Below are positions 48,398 through 56,935 of a stretch of 64,000 nucleotides of DNA, in pieces; position 1 is the stretch's first letter; each line of letters opens with the position of its first letter. The notes beneath the pieces were generated by a model. The model was given only the letters and a program-made list of their open reading frames with translations. It was not told the DNA's origin and made no database searches. The DNA lies in IMG/VR virus record IMGVR_UViG_3300034072_002256, positions 1 to 64,000 of that record, one strand, 5' to 3'. The stretch comes from a virus. A program made the position numbers and the translations under genes.

Positions 48398-49027
48398 ATG
48401 GATACTTCTACACATGCAATTCCTGCCGGCTACTGGCAGAACGCTCAGGGTGCGTTAATCCCTGTGGAAATGGTGAAGCCGATTGACCGGGCACGGAATG
48501 ATTTAGTGCATGAACTGGTGCAAAAGGCCAATGAATTGAGCCAGTTAATGGCCAAGTTTAAGACTTCAGCTTTTGCCGATATCGCTGCTTTTGTTGACCT
48601 GTCGCTGGAGCAGTACGACACCAACGTTGGCGGTAAAAAGGGCAACCTGACGCTGTACAGCTTTGATGGCCGCTACAAAGTGCAGCGCGCTATTCAGGAA
48701 CACCTGCAATTTGATGAACGGCTGCAGGCGGCGCGGGCACTGATTGACGAATGCCTGGCTGACTGGACGGCCGGCGCTGCACCGGAATTAAAAGCCATCG
48801 TGGCCAACGCCTTTAACACTGACAAGGCCGGCAACATCAGCACCAGCCGCGTGTTAGGCCTGCGTCGCCTCGATATCAAAGACGAGCGCTGGCTTAAAGC
48901 TATGACCGCCATTGGTGAAGCGGTGCAGGTTGTCGGCAGTAAGGCTTATATCCGGGTGTATGAACGCATCGGCGATTCAGAAATGTACCGGCCTATTCCT
49001 CTGGATATCGCGGCGGTGCAGTTATGA
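48398..49027 (+). CDS. DUF3164 family protein
   Basis: 209 residues, GGAGA before the ATG at 48398. Nearly identical to the left prophage protein; the end reads RIGDSEMYRPIPLDIAAVQL. Confidence 0.8.
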   Translation: MDTSTHAIPAGYWQNAQGALIPVEMVKPIDRARNDLVHELVQKANELSQLMAKFKTSAFADIAAFVDLSLEQYDTNVGGKKGNLTLYSFDGRYKVQRAIQEHLQFDERLQAARALIDECLADWTAGAAPELKAIVANAFNTDKAGNISTSRVLGLRRLDIKDERWLKAMTAIGEAVQVVGSKAYIRVYERIGDSEMYRPIPLDIAAVQL

Positions 49028-49227
49028 CAGCACCAGCACGTAAGCCAGCCCCACGGCCTGACGATGAAGCCATCCAGCGTGAAATTGCGGTGTCATTGGC
49101 CATCAGGGAACAGTACGTCACTAATCATCCAGGTGACACTTTTGAGCAAGGTGTTGCAGCCGCATTGCTCTGGGTACTCGGCAATGGCGAACTGCCAAAC
49201 GGGGAGGCCAAGGGATGGATGAACTGA
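49024..49227 (+). CDS. Hypothetical small early protein
   Basis: 67 residues, ATGA overlap upstream; overlaps the following gene by 13 bp. Substitutions relative to the left copy are mostly at the N-terminus (KPAPRPDDEAIQREI). Confidence 0.65.
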   Translation: MTAPARKPAPRPDDEAIQREIAVSLAIREQYVTNHPGDTFEQGVAAALLWVLGNGELPNGEAKGWMN

Positions 49228-49442
49228 CCAAAGCCTTATGGGAAATGCGCCAGCACATGATTTCACTCTGTGTGCTTTACAAGCTGGACGTATGGCCGCA
49301 AGTGCCCGGCTATGAATGCCTGATGAAAGGCATCGCCAGTACAGCCGGTATCGACGAAGACACACTCTGGAACTGGTTCGAAAACACTTGCGAGAGCGTT
49401 GAACAGCTGCAGGAGTTTGTCGAATTTCATAAAGCAGCATGA
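49215..49442 (+). CDS. Hypothetical early protein (deleted in left prophage)
   Basis: 75 residues: MDELTKALWEMRQHMISLCV, then PGYECLMKGIASTAGIDEDT, ending EFVEFHKAA. No family recognised. The left prophage keeps only the first six codons, so the gene is dispensable. Confidence 0.6.
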   Translation: MDELTKALWEMRQHMISLCVLYKLDVWPQVPGYECLMKGIASTAGIDEDTLWNWFENTCESVEQLQEFVEFHKAA

Positions 49443-49525
49443 AGCGAAACAGTCCGGTATTGATGACCGGGCTGTCTATCCAGCGTCGTGGCTGGGTACT
49501 GATGAGCAGCGGGAGCATTCAATGA
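49439..49525 (+). CDS. Short coupled ORF, 28 residues, interrupted version
   Basis: Starts MKRNSPVLMTGLSIQRRGWV and stops after GSIQ. ATGA overlaps on both sides couple it to its neighbours. The left prophage has a 40-residue uninterrupted version; here the frame is split after LMSS by the inserted cassette. Confidence 0.35.
   Translation: MKRNSPVLMTGLSIQRRGWVLMSSGSIQ
49474..49511 (+). repeat. 38-bp direct repeat, left copy
   Basis: Identical to 49959-49996 and to the single copy at 10653-10690 in the left prophage. It frames the 139-residue cargo gene. Confidence 0.9.
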
Positions 49526-49941
49526 TTAGCAAAGAGCAGTGGGCGACAATCGAAAAACATTTCAGTGAGCGAGTGTTTCACACTGAAAAATTCCAGTTGG
49601 GCGAAACTTTATTATCCGTCAGCAAGACATTTGTCGAAAAAAACAAACTCGGCTTAGTGGTTTACATAGACGGGGTTATTCAACCGTCCCAAGGAATTCA
49701 ATCCAGCAGTTTATTTAACCCGCTCACAAGTCAGGTGTGGTGCAAACGCACAAAGCATCTTTACTCACCGGCAAAGAAACAGAAGCTCATCAACGAGTAT
49801 GGCAAGCGTCGGATCAAACAGTATTTTCCGGATTTGGATAAAACCTATTCATATTTCTCTCCACTGTTTACCAGTGAAAAAACGCTCATTCGGCAGTTTA
49901 AAAAATTGGATGGGTTAAGTGTTGTCGCCGAGAGCGAATAA
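49522..49941 (+). CDS. Hypothetical cargo protein between 38-bp repeats
   Basis: 139 residues starting MISKEQWATIEKHFSERVFH. Basic C-terminal half (KRTKHLYSPAKKQKLINEYG, then KRRIKQYFPDLDKTY). No known motif. It exists only in the right prophage, starts at an ATGA overlap and is bounded by direct repeats, so it is an acquired cassette; a host-interaction or anti-defence function would fit such a site but is not shown. Confidence 0.6.
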   Translation: MISKEQWATIEKHFSERVFHTEKFQLGETLLSVSKTFVEKNKLGLVVYIDGVIQPSQGIQSSSLFNPLTSQVWCKRTKHLYSPAKKQKLINEYGKRRIKQYFPDLDKTYSYFSPLFTSEKTLIRQFKKLDGLSVVAESE

Positions 49942-49958
49942 GCGAAACGCCAATTGGC

Positions 49959-49996
49959 GTCTATCCAGCGTCGTGGCTGGGTACTGATGAGCAGCG
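49959..49996 (+). repeat. 38-bp direct repeat, right copy
   Basis: Second copy behind the cargo gene, leading into the gemA leader exactly as in the left prophage. Confidence 0.9.
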
Positions 49997-50011
49997 AAGA
50001 GGTAAGCAGTT

Positions 50012-50578
50012 TTGCAGACGAAAACATCAAAGCAGCATTTGATAAAGATGCTCCACATTGGCAAAAGCCAACTGCACATGGCCGACGAAAGCTATCGGGC
50101 GCTATTGGCCCACCACGGTAAAGGCAAAACAAGTAGCACTCAGCTGACCATTGCAGAACTGCAGGCTGTGCTGGATGCCATGGTTAATTTGGGTTTTAAG
50201 GTCGTTAAAAAGCCGGTTAAACCGGGGCAAAAACGCTTAAGCCCAACCAGTAGCGATGGCCCGCAAGATATCCGCGCAGTGATCCGCGCTGTTTGGGTGT
50301 TTATGGCTAAGGCCAAATTTCTGAACGACGGCAGTGAAACCGCTTTGAATAGCTGGGTGCAACGCATGACCTCTGAAATGAATGGCGGCATGGGTGTGGC
50401 TGAAGTTCAGTGGCTCCATGATGGCATGGCTGTGAAGGTGCTGGAGTCCTTAAAGCGCTGGTGTCGGCGTGAGATGTTCGACGCTTTGCGTTCTGACGGT
50501 CATGAAATCCACCCGCAAGCCAGTTACAGCCAGGTGCTGTCGAAATGGCAACGAATTTATGAAGGGCAGAGTGCATGA
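50012..50578 (+). CDS. gemA: GemA / Mu gp16-like regulatory protein (DUF1018)
   Basis: 188 residues, TTG start with GAGG upstream as in the left prophage. About fifteen substitutions from the left protein (for example PTSSDGPQD for PARADGPQD), more than in neighbouring genes, but the GemA core is intact. Confidence 0.85.
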   Translation: MQTKTSKQHLIKMLHIGKSQLHMADESYRALLAHHGKGKTSSTQLTIAELQAVLDAMVNLGFKVVKKPVKPGQKRLSPTSSDGPQDIRAVIRAVWVFMAKAKFLNDGSETALNSWVQRMTSEMNGGMGVAEVQWLHDGMAVKVLESLKRWCRREMFDALRSDGHEIHPQASYSQVLSKWQRIYEGQSA

Positions 50579-51057
50579 AGTTAGGCCGCTGTCCCGTTTG
50601 TCACAGTCACATTCAGCTGGATGCATTGATCCAGGATGAAGCCGGCCGGCAGTTGCTTGGCCTGATGTCAAAGCTGGGTTATCAGCTGGCGCCAGCCCTT
50701 GTGAGTTATCTGGGCCTGTTCAGGCCAACGAAGCAAGACTTATCCAATGGCCGTGCCTTAAATCTGGCGCAGGAAACACTGGCCCTGACATCTAACCAGC
50801 CGTTACTGGCCGAAGCACTGCGCGAAACCGTGCAAAGCATTCACAACAAACGGCACCAGGGCGAAAACAAGCCGCTGGCCAATCACAACTATTTAAAGCG
50901 GGTGATGGAAGCCAAAGCGCAAGTGCCGGTAGCCAACCGTTCGCCCAGTATCGAACTGAAACAACAGCACCAGCTGTCACCGGCGGAAGACCGCAGATTA
51001 TATGAAGAGCGCATGCTGCAGTTAGGCGGCCGTATATTTACCAAGGTGGAACCATGA
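50575..51057 (+). CDS. Hypothetical protein with N-terminal CPVC motif
   Basis: 160 residues, nearly identical to 11269-11751 (RCPVCHSHIQLDAL start). Overlaps gemA and mor by four bases each. Confidence 0.65.
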   Translation: MKLGRCPVCHSHIQLDALIQDEAGRQLLGLMSKLGYQLAPALVSYLGLFRPTKQDLSNGRALNLAQETLALTSNQPLLAEALRETVQSIHNKRHQGENKPLANHNYLKRVMEAKAQVPVANRSPSIELKQQHQLSPAEDRRLYEERMLQLGGRIFTKVEP

Positions 51058-51476
51058 GCGAACAGCAGTTAGACGCCTTTTCGACACCAGAAGAGCTGCA
51101 GGATTTACTGCAGCAACTGGAGAACTTGCCGGACGACCAGCGCCAGGATGTGGTGAAACGTATTCCGGCAATGCTGCAAAGTCTGATGGCTCTGTTTACC
51201 AGCGAACTGCGCAGCAAGGGAGCTAAGGATCCAGAGCGACTGGCAGAACACCTGGTGATTTGTATGGCGAACTACTTTGGTGGGATGCAGCTGTATTTAC
51301 CGCGCAACGACAAGCTGGCGCTGGAGCTTCGCAACATCCGGATTTATCAGCAACACCGGGGCGGTAACACAGAACAGCTGGCCCGCCAGTACGGCCTGAC
51401 GGCAATTCAGATTTATCACATTGTTCGGGAACAGACTGTCGCTGAGCGGGCGAGGCGGCAGATGGGACTATTTTAG
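51054..51476 (+). CDS. mor: Mor-family middle/late transcription activator
   Basis: 140 residues; a single visible change from the left protein (LTAIQIYHI for LTSIQIYHI). The two prophages can therefore cross-activate each other's middle/late promoters even though their repressors differ. Confidence 0.92.
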   Translation: MSEQQLDAFSTPEELQDLLQQLENLPDDQRQDVVKRIPAMLQSLMALFTSELRSKGAKDPERLAEHLVICMANYFGGMQLYLPRNDKLALELRNIRIYQQHRGGNTEQLARQYGLTAIQIYHIVREQTVAERARRQMGLF

Positions 51477-51489
51477 AGACGCGATGTGG

Positions 51490-51519
51490 TTGAGTCTTTT
51501 AAATGTTTTCCGTTATAGT
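51490..51519 (+). promoter_or_regulatory. Promoter after mor driving the ParB/Dam cassette
   Basis: TTGAGT (51490-51495), 18-bp spacer, TATAGT (51514-51519), identical to the left prophage promoter. Confidence 0.65.
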
Positions 51520-51548
51520 CACAAAATTGACCATGCAAAGGAAAGCTA

Positions 51549-52997
51549 ATGTACTCTTCTGAAACTCTCAACCTCTCAAAACTTGTTGTTAACCAAGATA
51601 ATCCTCGATTTCCTGAACCTCAAGAAAATCAAAGAGCTGCAATAAACACAATGCTAAGGTTACAACAAGACAAGTTAATACAACTGGCAACTGACATTTG
51701 CGAAAGAGGATTAGATCCCACTGAAAGAGTACTAGTGGTGCCATCTATTGAATATGACGGACGCTTCAAGGTCCTCGAGGGGAATCGTCGTATAACCGCG
51801 CTTAAAATTTTGCACGAAAATGGTTTGATTGATGATGAAAAGACAAAAGCGGTCATCAGCCGACTAGCAAAAACAGCTCAGTCACTGCCTCAGACAATTG
51901 AATGTGCAGTTCTGGAGGATGAGTCAGACTCTGAGCACTGGGTTTCATTGAAACATACAGGGCAGAATAGCGGAAAGGGTCGTGTTGAATGGCAAACCAC
52001 TGAAAAAGAACGTTTTAAAGCTAGCCTAGGCAATGAGTCCTATACGAATCAATTTTATACATATCTTATGTCGGAAGACATGTTTGAGGATTTGAGAGCT
52101 GATATCAAAAAGTTGGTCAAACCTACGAATATTGGTCGTTTGTTAGGCGATCCTTATGTTCGGAAATGCCTTAATTTGGAGCCAATAAACGGTTTTTTAT
52201 TTTGCAAGATTTCTAAAGAACAATTCTTTGACAAGTGCTATGTGTTAATTAATGAAATGCTTGGTAACGGTACTATCGAAAACTTTCGAGTGCAGAACAT
52301 TTTTTATAAAGAAGACCGCTTAGGCCTAATGTCAAAGCTCCGGATCAATGAATTTTTCACTGGATTAAGAGACAAGCCTTGGAAAATTAGTGAACCTCAG
52401 AAATATCAAGAAGAAACACCGAATTCGCAAACTGAGGGAAGTGCGACTCAGCAAAGTGGCTCTGAAAAAAGCAGAAATGCCAATCAAGATAGCTCTTCCA
52501 CTACTACTGATGCGACTAAACAAGATAATTCAGAAACCGGCAGCAGGAAGCATCGTCCTGAAAATTCAGACAGGAACAAACTGATCAGTCAGTATTTTAC
52601 GCTTAAAATTGAGTCCCAAAAGTGCAATGAGATATTTAAGGAGCTAAAAACGAAGTTAGTTCCTATTGAACCGTATAAATACAGCATTAGTGTAATGATA
52701 AGAATTTTTCTTGATTTATCAGTCTCATACTTCATCGAGCATAGAGTACCGAAGGCTAAGAGAGTAAAATGCCAAGGGCTACATGAAAAAATAGTTTTTG
52801 TTAGCAACTACTTGCGAGACAATGACGAATTGGCACCGAGTCAAGCGACCGCAGTACAGACATTTTCCAGCTCTGTTACGGGAAGAACTGGTGATTTGCA
52901 ACAGTATGTACACAACGAAAGTTTCCAGCCAGAAAAGTCCAAGCTTATTGCCGAGTGGGATAATTTTTCTCCCCTATTTCGTGCTATCTGGAAATAA
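51549..52997 (+). CDS. ParB/Srx-fold protein with Ser/Thr-rich linker
   Basis: 482 residues. GNRR motif and NPRF are kept. Differences from the left copy cluster in the Ser/Thr-rich linker, while the N-terminal and C-terminal domains change little, as expected for folded functional domains. Followed 15 bp later by the methylase. Confidence 0.75.
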   Translation: MYSSETLNLSKLVVNQDNPRFPEPQENQRAAINTMLRLQQDKLIQLATDICERGLDPTERVLVVPSIEYDGRFKVLEGNRRITALKILHENGLIDDEKTKAVISRLAKTAQSLPQTIECAVLEDESDSEHWVSLKHTGQNSGKGRVEWQTTEKERFKASLGNESYTNQFYTYLMSEDMFEDLRADIKKLVKPTNIGRLLGDPYVRKCLNLEPINGFLFCKISKEQFFDKCYVLINEMLGNGTIENFRVQNIFYKEDRLGLMSKLRINEFFTGLRDKPWKISEPQKYQEETPNSQTEGSATQQSGSEKSRNANQDSSSTTTDATKQDNSETGSRKHRPENSDRNKLISQYFTLKIESQKCNEIFKELKTKLVPIEPYKYSISVMIRIFLDLSVSYFIEHRVPKAKRVKCQGLHEKIVFVSNYLRDNDELAPSQATAVQTFSSSVTGRTGDLQQYVHNESFQPEKSKLIAEWDNFSPLFRAIWK

Positions 52998-53012
52998 CAA
53001 GGTCAATTTAAA

Positions 53013-53867
53013 ATGAGATACTACACCCCGTTACGGTACCCAGGTGGAAAAGGCAAGCTCTCCTACTTTATAAAAGCGTTGCTAGAAGATAATAATCTTG
53101 TTGGAGGCGCTTATGTAGAGCCATTCGCCGGTGGTGCAGGGATAGCCTTAGAATTGCTCCTTCAAGAATTTGTTAGCGAGATTTACATAAACGACATCGA
53201 CTATGCTGTTTATTCTTTTTGGCGTTCTGTTATCGACCATACTGAAGACCTGTGTGCGGCTATTGAAAATACAGCTGTGACAATCGATGAATGGCATAAG
53301 CAACGTGAAATACTGAAATCTTCAGATAACATTTTAGAATTAGGGTTTGCAGCATTTTTTTTAAACAGAACAAATCGGTCTGGGATTCTTAATGCAGGTG
53401 TAATCGGTGGGAAGAAGCAAGACGGAAAGTGGAAACTTGATGTCAGATTTAACAAGTCAGAGTTAATCGAACGAATCCGAAAAATTGCAAGTCATAGAGA
53501 ACGTATTCATGTTTCCAATCTGGATGCTGTTCAATTCTTGAACACAATCACGCATATTTTGCCGCGTCGTTCTCTAATTTATTTAGACCCTCCGTATTAT
53601 GTAAAAGGACAAGGTCTCTACAGGAACTTTTACGAACATCAAGATCATGTAGATATAAAAAATGTTGTAGCGAGTATTCTTGATATACCTTGGATGGTTT
53701 CGTACGACAATTGTCCTGCGATTAGAGAAATTTATTCAGATTTTGAAATCTTTGAGTATGCACTCCAGTACACTGCGCAGGATAAGAAAGTTGGTTCGGA
53801 ATTGATGGTTTTCTCTGACTCACTCGTACTGCCTGAAGCAACACTTGGTAAAAGTCTAGTAGCTTAG
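53013..53867 (+). CDS. D12-class DNA N6-adenine methyltransferase (Dam-like)
   Basis: 284 residues with PGGKGKL, EPFAGGAG and DPPY all unchanged. About nine substitutions from the left enzyme (for example SYFIKAL, SSDNILE, SNLDAVQ), none in motifs. Confidence 0.88.
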   Translation: MRYYTPLRYPGGKGKLSYFIKALLEDNNLVGGAYVEPFAGGAGIALELLLQEFVSEIYINDIDYAVYSFWRSVIDHTEDLCAAIENTAVTIDEWHKQREILKSSDNILELGFAAFFLNRTNRSGILNAGVIGGKKQDGKWKLDVRFNKSELIERIRKIASHRERIHVSNLDAVQFLNTITHILPRRSLIYLDPPYYVKGQGLYRNFYEHQDHVDIKNVVASILDIPWMVSYDNCPAIREIYSDFEIFEYALQYTAQDKKVGSELMVFSDSLVLPEATLGKSLVA

Positions 53868-53903
53868 TTAAGTAGTTTAATATCAACAGTTTATCTAGAA
53901 AAA

Positions 53904-53939
53904 CTAATCTGCGGTCACCAATGACCAACCGCAGATTAG
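53904..53939 (+). promoter_or_regulatory. Perfect 12-bp stem-loop between Dam and lysis genes
   Basis: CTAATCTGCGGT (53904-53915) and ACCGCAGATTAG (53928-53939), the same structure and loop as in the left prophage. Confidence 0.6.
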
Positions 53940-53943
53940 GCAG

Positions 53944-54378
53944 ATGTCCCCCAAGCTTAAACTTCATTTAAAAACTCATTCTTTTTCTCACGGCACGTAC
54001 GGCGAACTGTTTGACGGCAATACCGGTGAACGGCTTTGCGTTACTGTCGAGTGCCCCTGGCTAAACAACGAAGCTGGACGCAGCTGTGTACCAGCCGGCG
54101 ACTATGTTGTTGAATTGCATGTCAGCCCACGCTTTGGCAAATCTCTGATTATTGCTGCACCAAACCTTGGTGTTACGCATGAAGGCCCGAGCCTTCGCAC
54201 TCACTGTTTATTCCATTCTGCGAACCGCGCGTCTGAACTCAAAGGCTGCATTGCACCAGGTGTGCGTTTTGGCTCTGTTGACGATGACTGGGCGGTGCTG
54301 GATTCGCGTAAAGCGCTGGATAAGCTGCTGGTGCTAGTTGGCAACGATAAAGTGCCACTACGTATCGAGCGTGCGTGA
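53944..54378 (+). CDS. DUF5675 family protein, probable lysis-associated enzyme
   Basis: 144 residues; His/Cys pattern THCLFHSANRASELKGCIAP retained. Three or four substitutions from the left protein. Confidence 0.72.
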   Translation: MSPKLKLHLKTHSFSHGTYGELFDGNTGERLCVTVECPWLNNEAGRSCVPAGDYVVELHVSPRFGKSLIIAAPNLGVTHEGPSLRTHCLFHSANRASELKGCIAPGVRFGSVDDDWAVLDSRKALDKLLVLVGNDKVPLRIERA

Positions 54379-54635
54379 TGGGGCGCAACTGGGACTGGAG
54401 CTTTGACTGCGGGCGCGAAAAACGCATGCAGGCAGAGCACGCAGCTGCCCACGGCGGCTCGCCAGTGCCAGGCAAACCACCTCTGCATAGCCACGACAGC
54501 ACCATGCAATCTTTCTTCGAAAAAGGCTGGGCCTCGCCAACACCGGTAGAGATCCAGCGTTACATCAACCCTCCGCCGCCGATTGGTTTACAACTCAAAG
54601 CCAACCATCGTCTGCGCGACCTGTTAGGAATTTGA
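54378..54635 (+). CDS. Hypothetical small protein in lysis block
   Basis: 85 residues starting MGRNWDWSFDCGREKRMQAE. TGATG overlap upstream. Varies more than its neighbours in the middle (GSPVPGKPPL, YINPPPPIGL) but keeps length and frame. Confidence 0.6.
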   Translation: MGRNWDWSFDCGREKRMQAEHAAAHGGSPVPGKPPLHSHDSTMQSFFEKGWASPTPVEIQRYINPPPPIGLQLKANHRLRDLLGI

Positions 54636-54637
54636 TT

Positions 54638-55216
54638 ATGTCTATTGCACTTGTAGCCAGTGTGGCCGCCATGGCTGTGCGCCAAGGCCCGAACGTGATC
54701 CGCGGTATCGCTTCTTTATTTGGTGGCAATGACACCGCAGATAAAGTGGCCAACATTGTGGAGCAGGTCGGCAGTATCGCCGGTATCAGTCCGGAGCAAA
54801 AAGTTGCGAAAGTCGCCGAGAAAATCGCAGCGCTGCCACCGGAAGTATTGCTGGGGTTAGAACAGCTCAAAGTGGAGCTGGAAAAAGAACAAACCCGGCG
54901 CCAGGAGCTGGCTTATAACGACCAGCAAACTACGCACCGCGAAACCCAAATGACGATCCGAAACGGCGATAACGTCACGGACGAATATGTCCGCCGCACC
55001 CGGCCGATGATGGCCCGGCAGTCATTTTATCTTGGGTCGCTATATGTGATTGCGATGGAACTGCTGATGGCCATAGGTAAAACCACAAGTGGCGCTGATT
55101 GGGCACTGGCCATGGCGATTTATACCCCAGCGCTTAGCTACATGGGCCTGCGGACTCTGGATGGCTTTGCTCCCTTTGGTAAAAACAGCAGCCAAAAGCC
55201 AGGAAAGCCGGCATGA
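54638..55216 (+). CDS. Holin of the 3TM (GTA-type) family
   Basis: 192 residues; three hydrophobic segments and the NGDNVTDEYVRRTRP signature as in the left prophage, with only a few conservative substitutions (AIGKTTSGAD). Confidence 0.85.
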   Translation: MSIALVASVAAMAVRQGPNVIRGIASLFGGNDTADKVANIVEQVGSIAGISPEQKVAKVAEKIAALPPEVLLGLEQLKVELEKEQTRRQELAYNDQQTTHRETQMTIRNGDNVTDEYVRRTRPMMARQSFYLGSLYVIAMELLMAIGKTTSGADWALAMAIYTPALSYMGLRTLDGFAPFGKNSSQKPGKPA

Positions 55217-55446
55217 CAGATGTAATCGACCAGGCAGCACTGCGGGAAGAACAGATCCGGCAACAGGCAATTAATGCTGCGCTTAGCAAACCGCTTGAAT
55301 CTCAGGATATCGACGAGTCGGGTAATTATTACTGCAATGACTGCGGCATTCAGATCCCGTTCAAACGCATTGCTGCAGTGCCCCATGCCGTGTGCTGCAT
55401 CGACTGTCAAACCATCCGCGAACACAAAGGAAAGCACTTTGTTTGA
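55213..55446 (+). CDS. TraR/DksA-type zinc-finger protein
   Basis: 77 residues; CNDCG and CIDC pairs conserved. Linker differs (DESGNYY for DDAGNHY, IPFKRI for IPPKRI). Confidence 0.9.
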   Translation: MTDVIDQAALREEQIRQQAINAALSKPLESQDIDESGNYYCNDCGIQIPFKRIAAVPHAVCCIDCQTIREHKGKHFV

Positions 55447-55777
55447 AGACATCAATTACACCGGGGCCAAGTTCTGGCTGGACTTTCTGCAAGTCGCTTT
55501 TACCGCGTTGATTGGCTTGTATGTCTGGCTTAGTAAGCCAACCAAGCAAAACAAAATCGCCACGGAACAGCTCCGGGAAATTCTGCTGGCACAAGACCGT
55601 CGACTGGGAGAACTGGAGTTAAAGCTGCAGTTCATCCCGGATCAAGACGAATTCCATGCCCTGGACAAAAAGGTTTCTGAGCTGGTCGGCAAGATGGACA
55701 ACGTGCATGGCCGGATGCGCTCGGTGGATCAGAAACTCGATTTACTCATTGAAAACGAACTGCGAGGGAAATCCTGA
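55439..55777 (+). CDS. DUF2730 family membrane-anchored coiled-coil protein
   Basis: 112 residues from a TTG at 55439 with AAAGGAAA upstream, matching the left prophage start. One membrane segment then a coiled coil. Confidence 0.75.
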   Translation: MFEDINYTGAKFWLDFLQVAFTALIGLYVWLSKPTKQNKIATEQLREILLAQDRRLGELELKLQFIPDQDEFHALDKKVSELVGKMDNVHGRMRSVDQKLDLLIENELRGKS

Positions 55778-56067
55778 TGTTGCAGGAATTGATGACCGAA
55801 CATCAGCGGCTGGCCATTTTACGCCTGCTGGCTGAGGATTCCGGGTATGACCTGAACGAATCCATTTTGCATGATGGCGTGAACGCACTGGGGCTGGATA
55901 TCAGCCGGGACCAGCTGCGGACGCAATTAGCCTGGCTCAGCGAGCAGGGCTGTGTGCAGCTCGACAAAGTAGGCTCAGTGCAGGTCGCCAAACTGTCCGA
56001 ACGTGGCTTAGATGCTGCCAATGGCCGTGCCCGCATCCCTGGGATTAAACGCCCAACACCAAAATAA
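55777..56067 (+). CDS. Mu gp26-like small winged-helix protein
   Basis: 96 residues; changes from the left copy only near the C-terminus (VQLDKVGS, KLSERGLDAANGRARI). Confidence 0.78.
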   Translation: MLQELMTEHQRLAILRLLAEDSGYDLNESILHDGVNALGLDISRDQLRTQLAWLSEQGCVQLDKVGSVQVAKLSERGLDAANGRARIPGIKRPTPK

Positions 56068-56078
56068 AAGGTGCCCCG

Positions 56079-56660
56079 ATGAATGACAAAGTCACCAGGG
56101 GCCGTCGCAGCAAAATCCATCTGTTACCCGAAGAGATCCGGCGTGAGCTGGACGCCAAGCTGCGCGATGGCCGCCTGACCCAGCAAGACGTGCTGGACTA
56201 TATCAACGACCTTATCGAACAAAGCCAACTGCCTGAAGACGAAAAGTCAGAGCTGAAAATCAGCCGCTCTGGCCTCAATCGCTACGCGACCCATCTTGAA
56301 ACTATCGGTAAGGACATCCGCGAACTGCGGGAAGTCAGCAATGCCTTGGTGGCACAGCTTGGCGACAAACCTACTGGTGATGTCAGCAAGATGATTTTGG
56401 AGATTGGCCGCACTCAGCTGTTCAAAGCCATGATGCAGCAGTCTTCAGCGGAAGAAATGGATATCGGCCTGATAAAGGACGCCATGCTGGCTGCACAGCG
56501 CCTTGAAGCTGCGGCGATGCAAAGCCATAAACGCGAAAAAGAGATCCGCCAGTTGTTCGCTGCAGAGGCCGTAGAAGCTGCGGAAAAAGTAGCGAAGCAA
56601 GCCGGCTTAACTGCCGAAGGCGTGGCCACTCTTAAGCGCGAAATTCTGGGGATCGCCTGA
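56079..56660 (+). CDS. DUF3486 / Mu gp27-like, probable terminase small subunit
   Basis: 193 residues with a single visible substitution (AAEAVEAAEKV for AAEAAEAAEKV). Its stop overlaps the start of an extra gene rather than terminase. Confidence 0.85.
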   Translation: MNDKVTRGRRSKIHLLPEEIRRELDAKLRDGRLTQQDVLDYINDLIEQSQLPEDEKSELKISRSGLNRYATHLETIGKDIRELREVSNALVAQLGDKPTGDVSKMILEIGRTQLFKAMMQQSSAEEMDIGLIKDAMLAAQRLEAAAMQSHKREKEIRQLFAAEAVEAAEKVAKQAGLTAEGVATLKREILGIA

Positions 56661-56935
56661 TGAACTTATTTTCAGAACGAGTCGCAAATTTGCTGGGGTT
56701 CATCACGAAAGCGCAGGCGAAAAGCGAAGGGTATTCCCATCACGCGAGCTACTACGGAATTCCGCTTTGGATGGGTGACATTGAAAGTGATGGTCCAATT
56801 GTCTCCGTAAAATGGCGACCGCTGGACTGTGTAATGGATTTGTTCATGTACATCGAGGCGTTCATGTTTCCGCTAGTCCATGGCGCAGATACCGAACCCA
56901 TGTTCATGTTTAAAATCCATGGGGAATTGAAGTGA
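56660..56935 (+). CDS. Hypothetical inserted gene between gp27 and terminase
   Basis: 91 residues: starts MNLFSERVANLLGFITKAQA, contains YSHHASYYGIPLWMGDIESD, a hydrophobic aromatic stretch near MDLFMYIEAFMFPLVHG, and ends KIHGELK. Absent from the left prophage, where gp27 runs directly into terminase. Overlap coupling at both ends (TGATG upstream, GTGA downstream) shows precise insertion without breaking the operon. No family recognised. Confidence 0.6.
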   Translation: MNLFSERVANLLGFITKAQAKSEGYSHHASYYGIPLWMGDIESDGPIVSVKWRPLDCVMDLFMYIEAFMFPLVHGADTEPMFMFKIHGELK

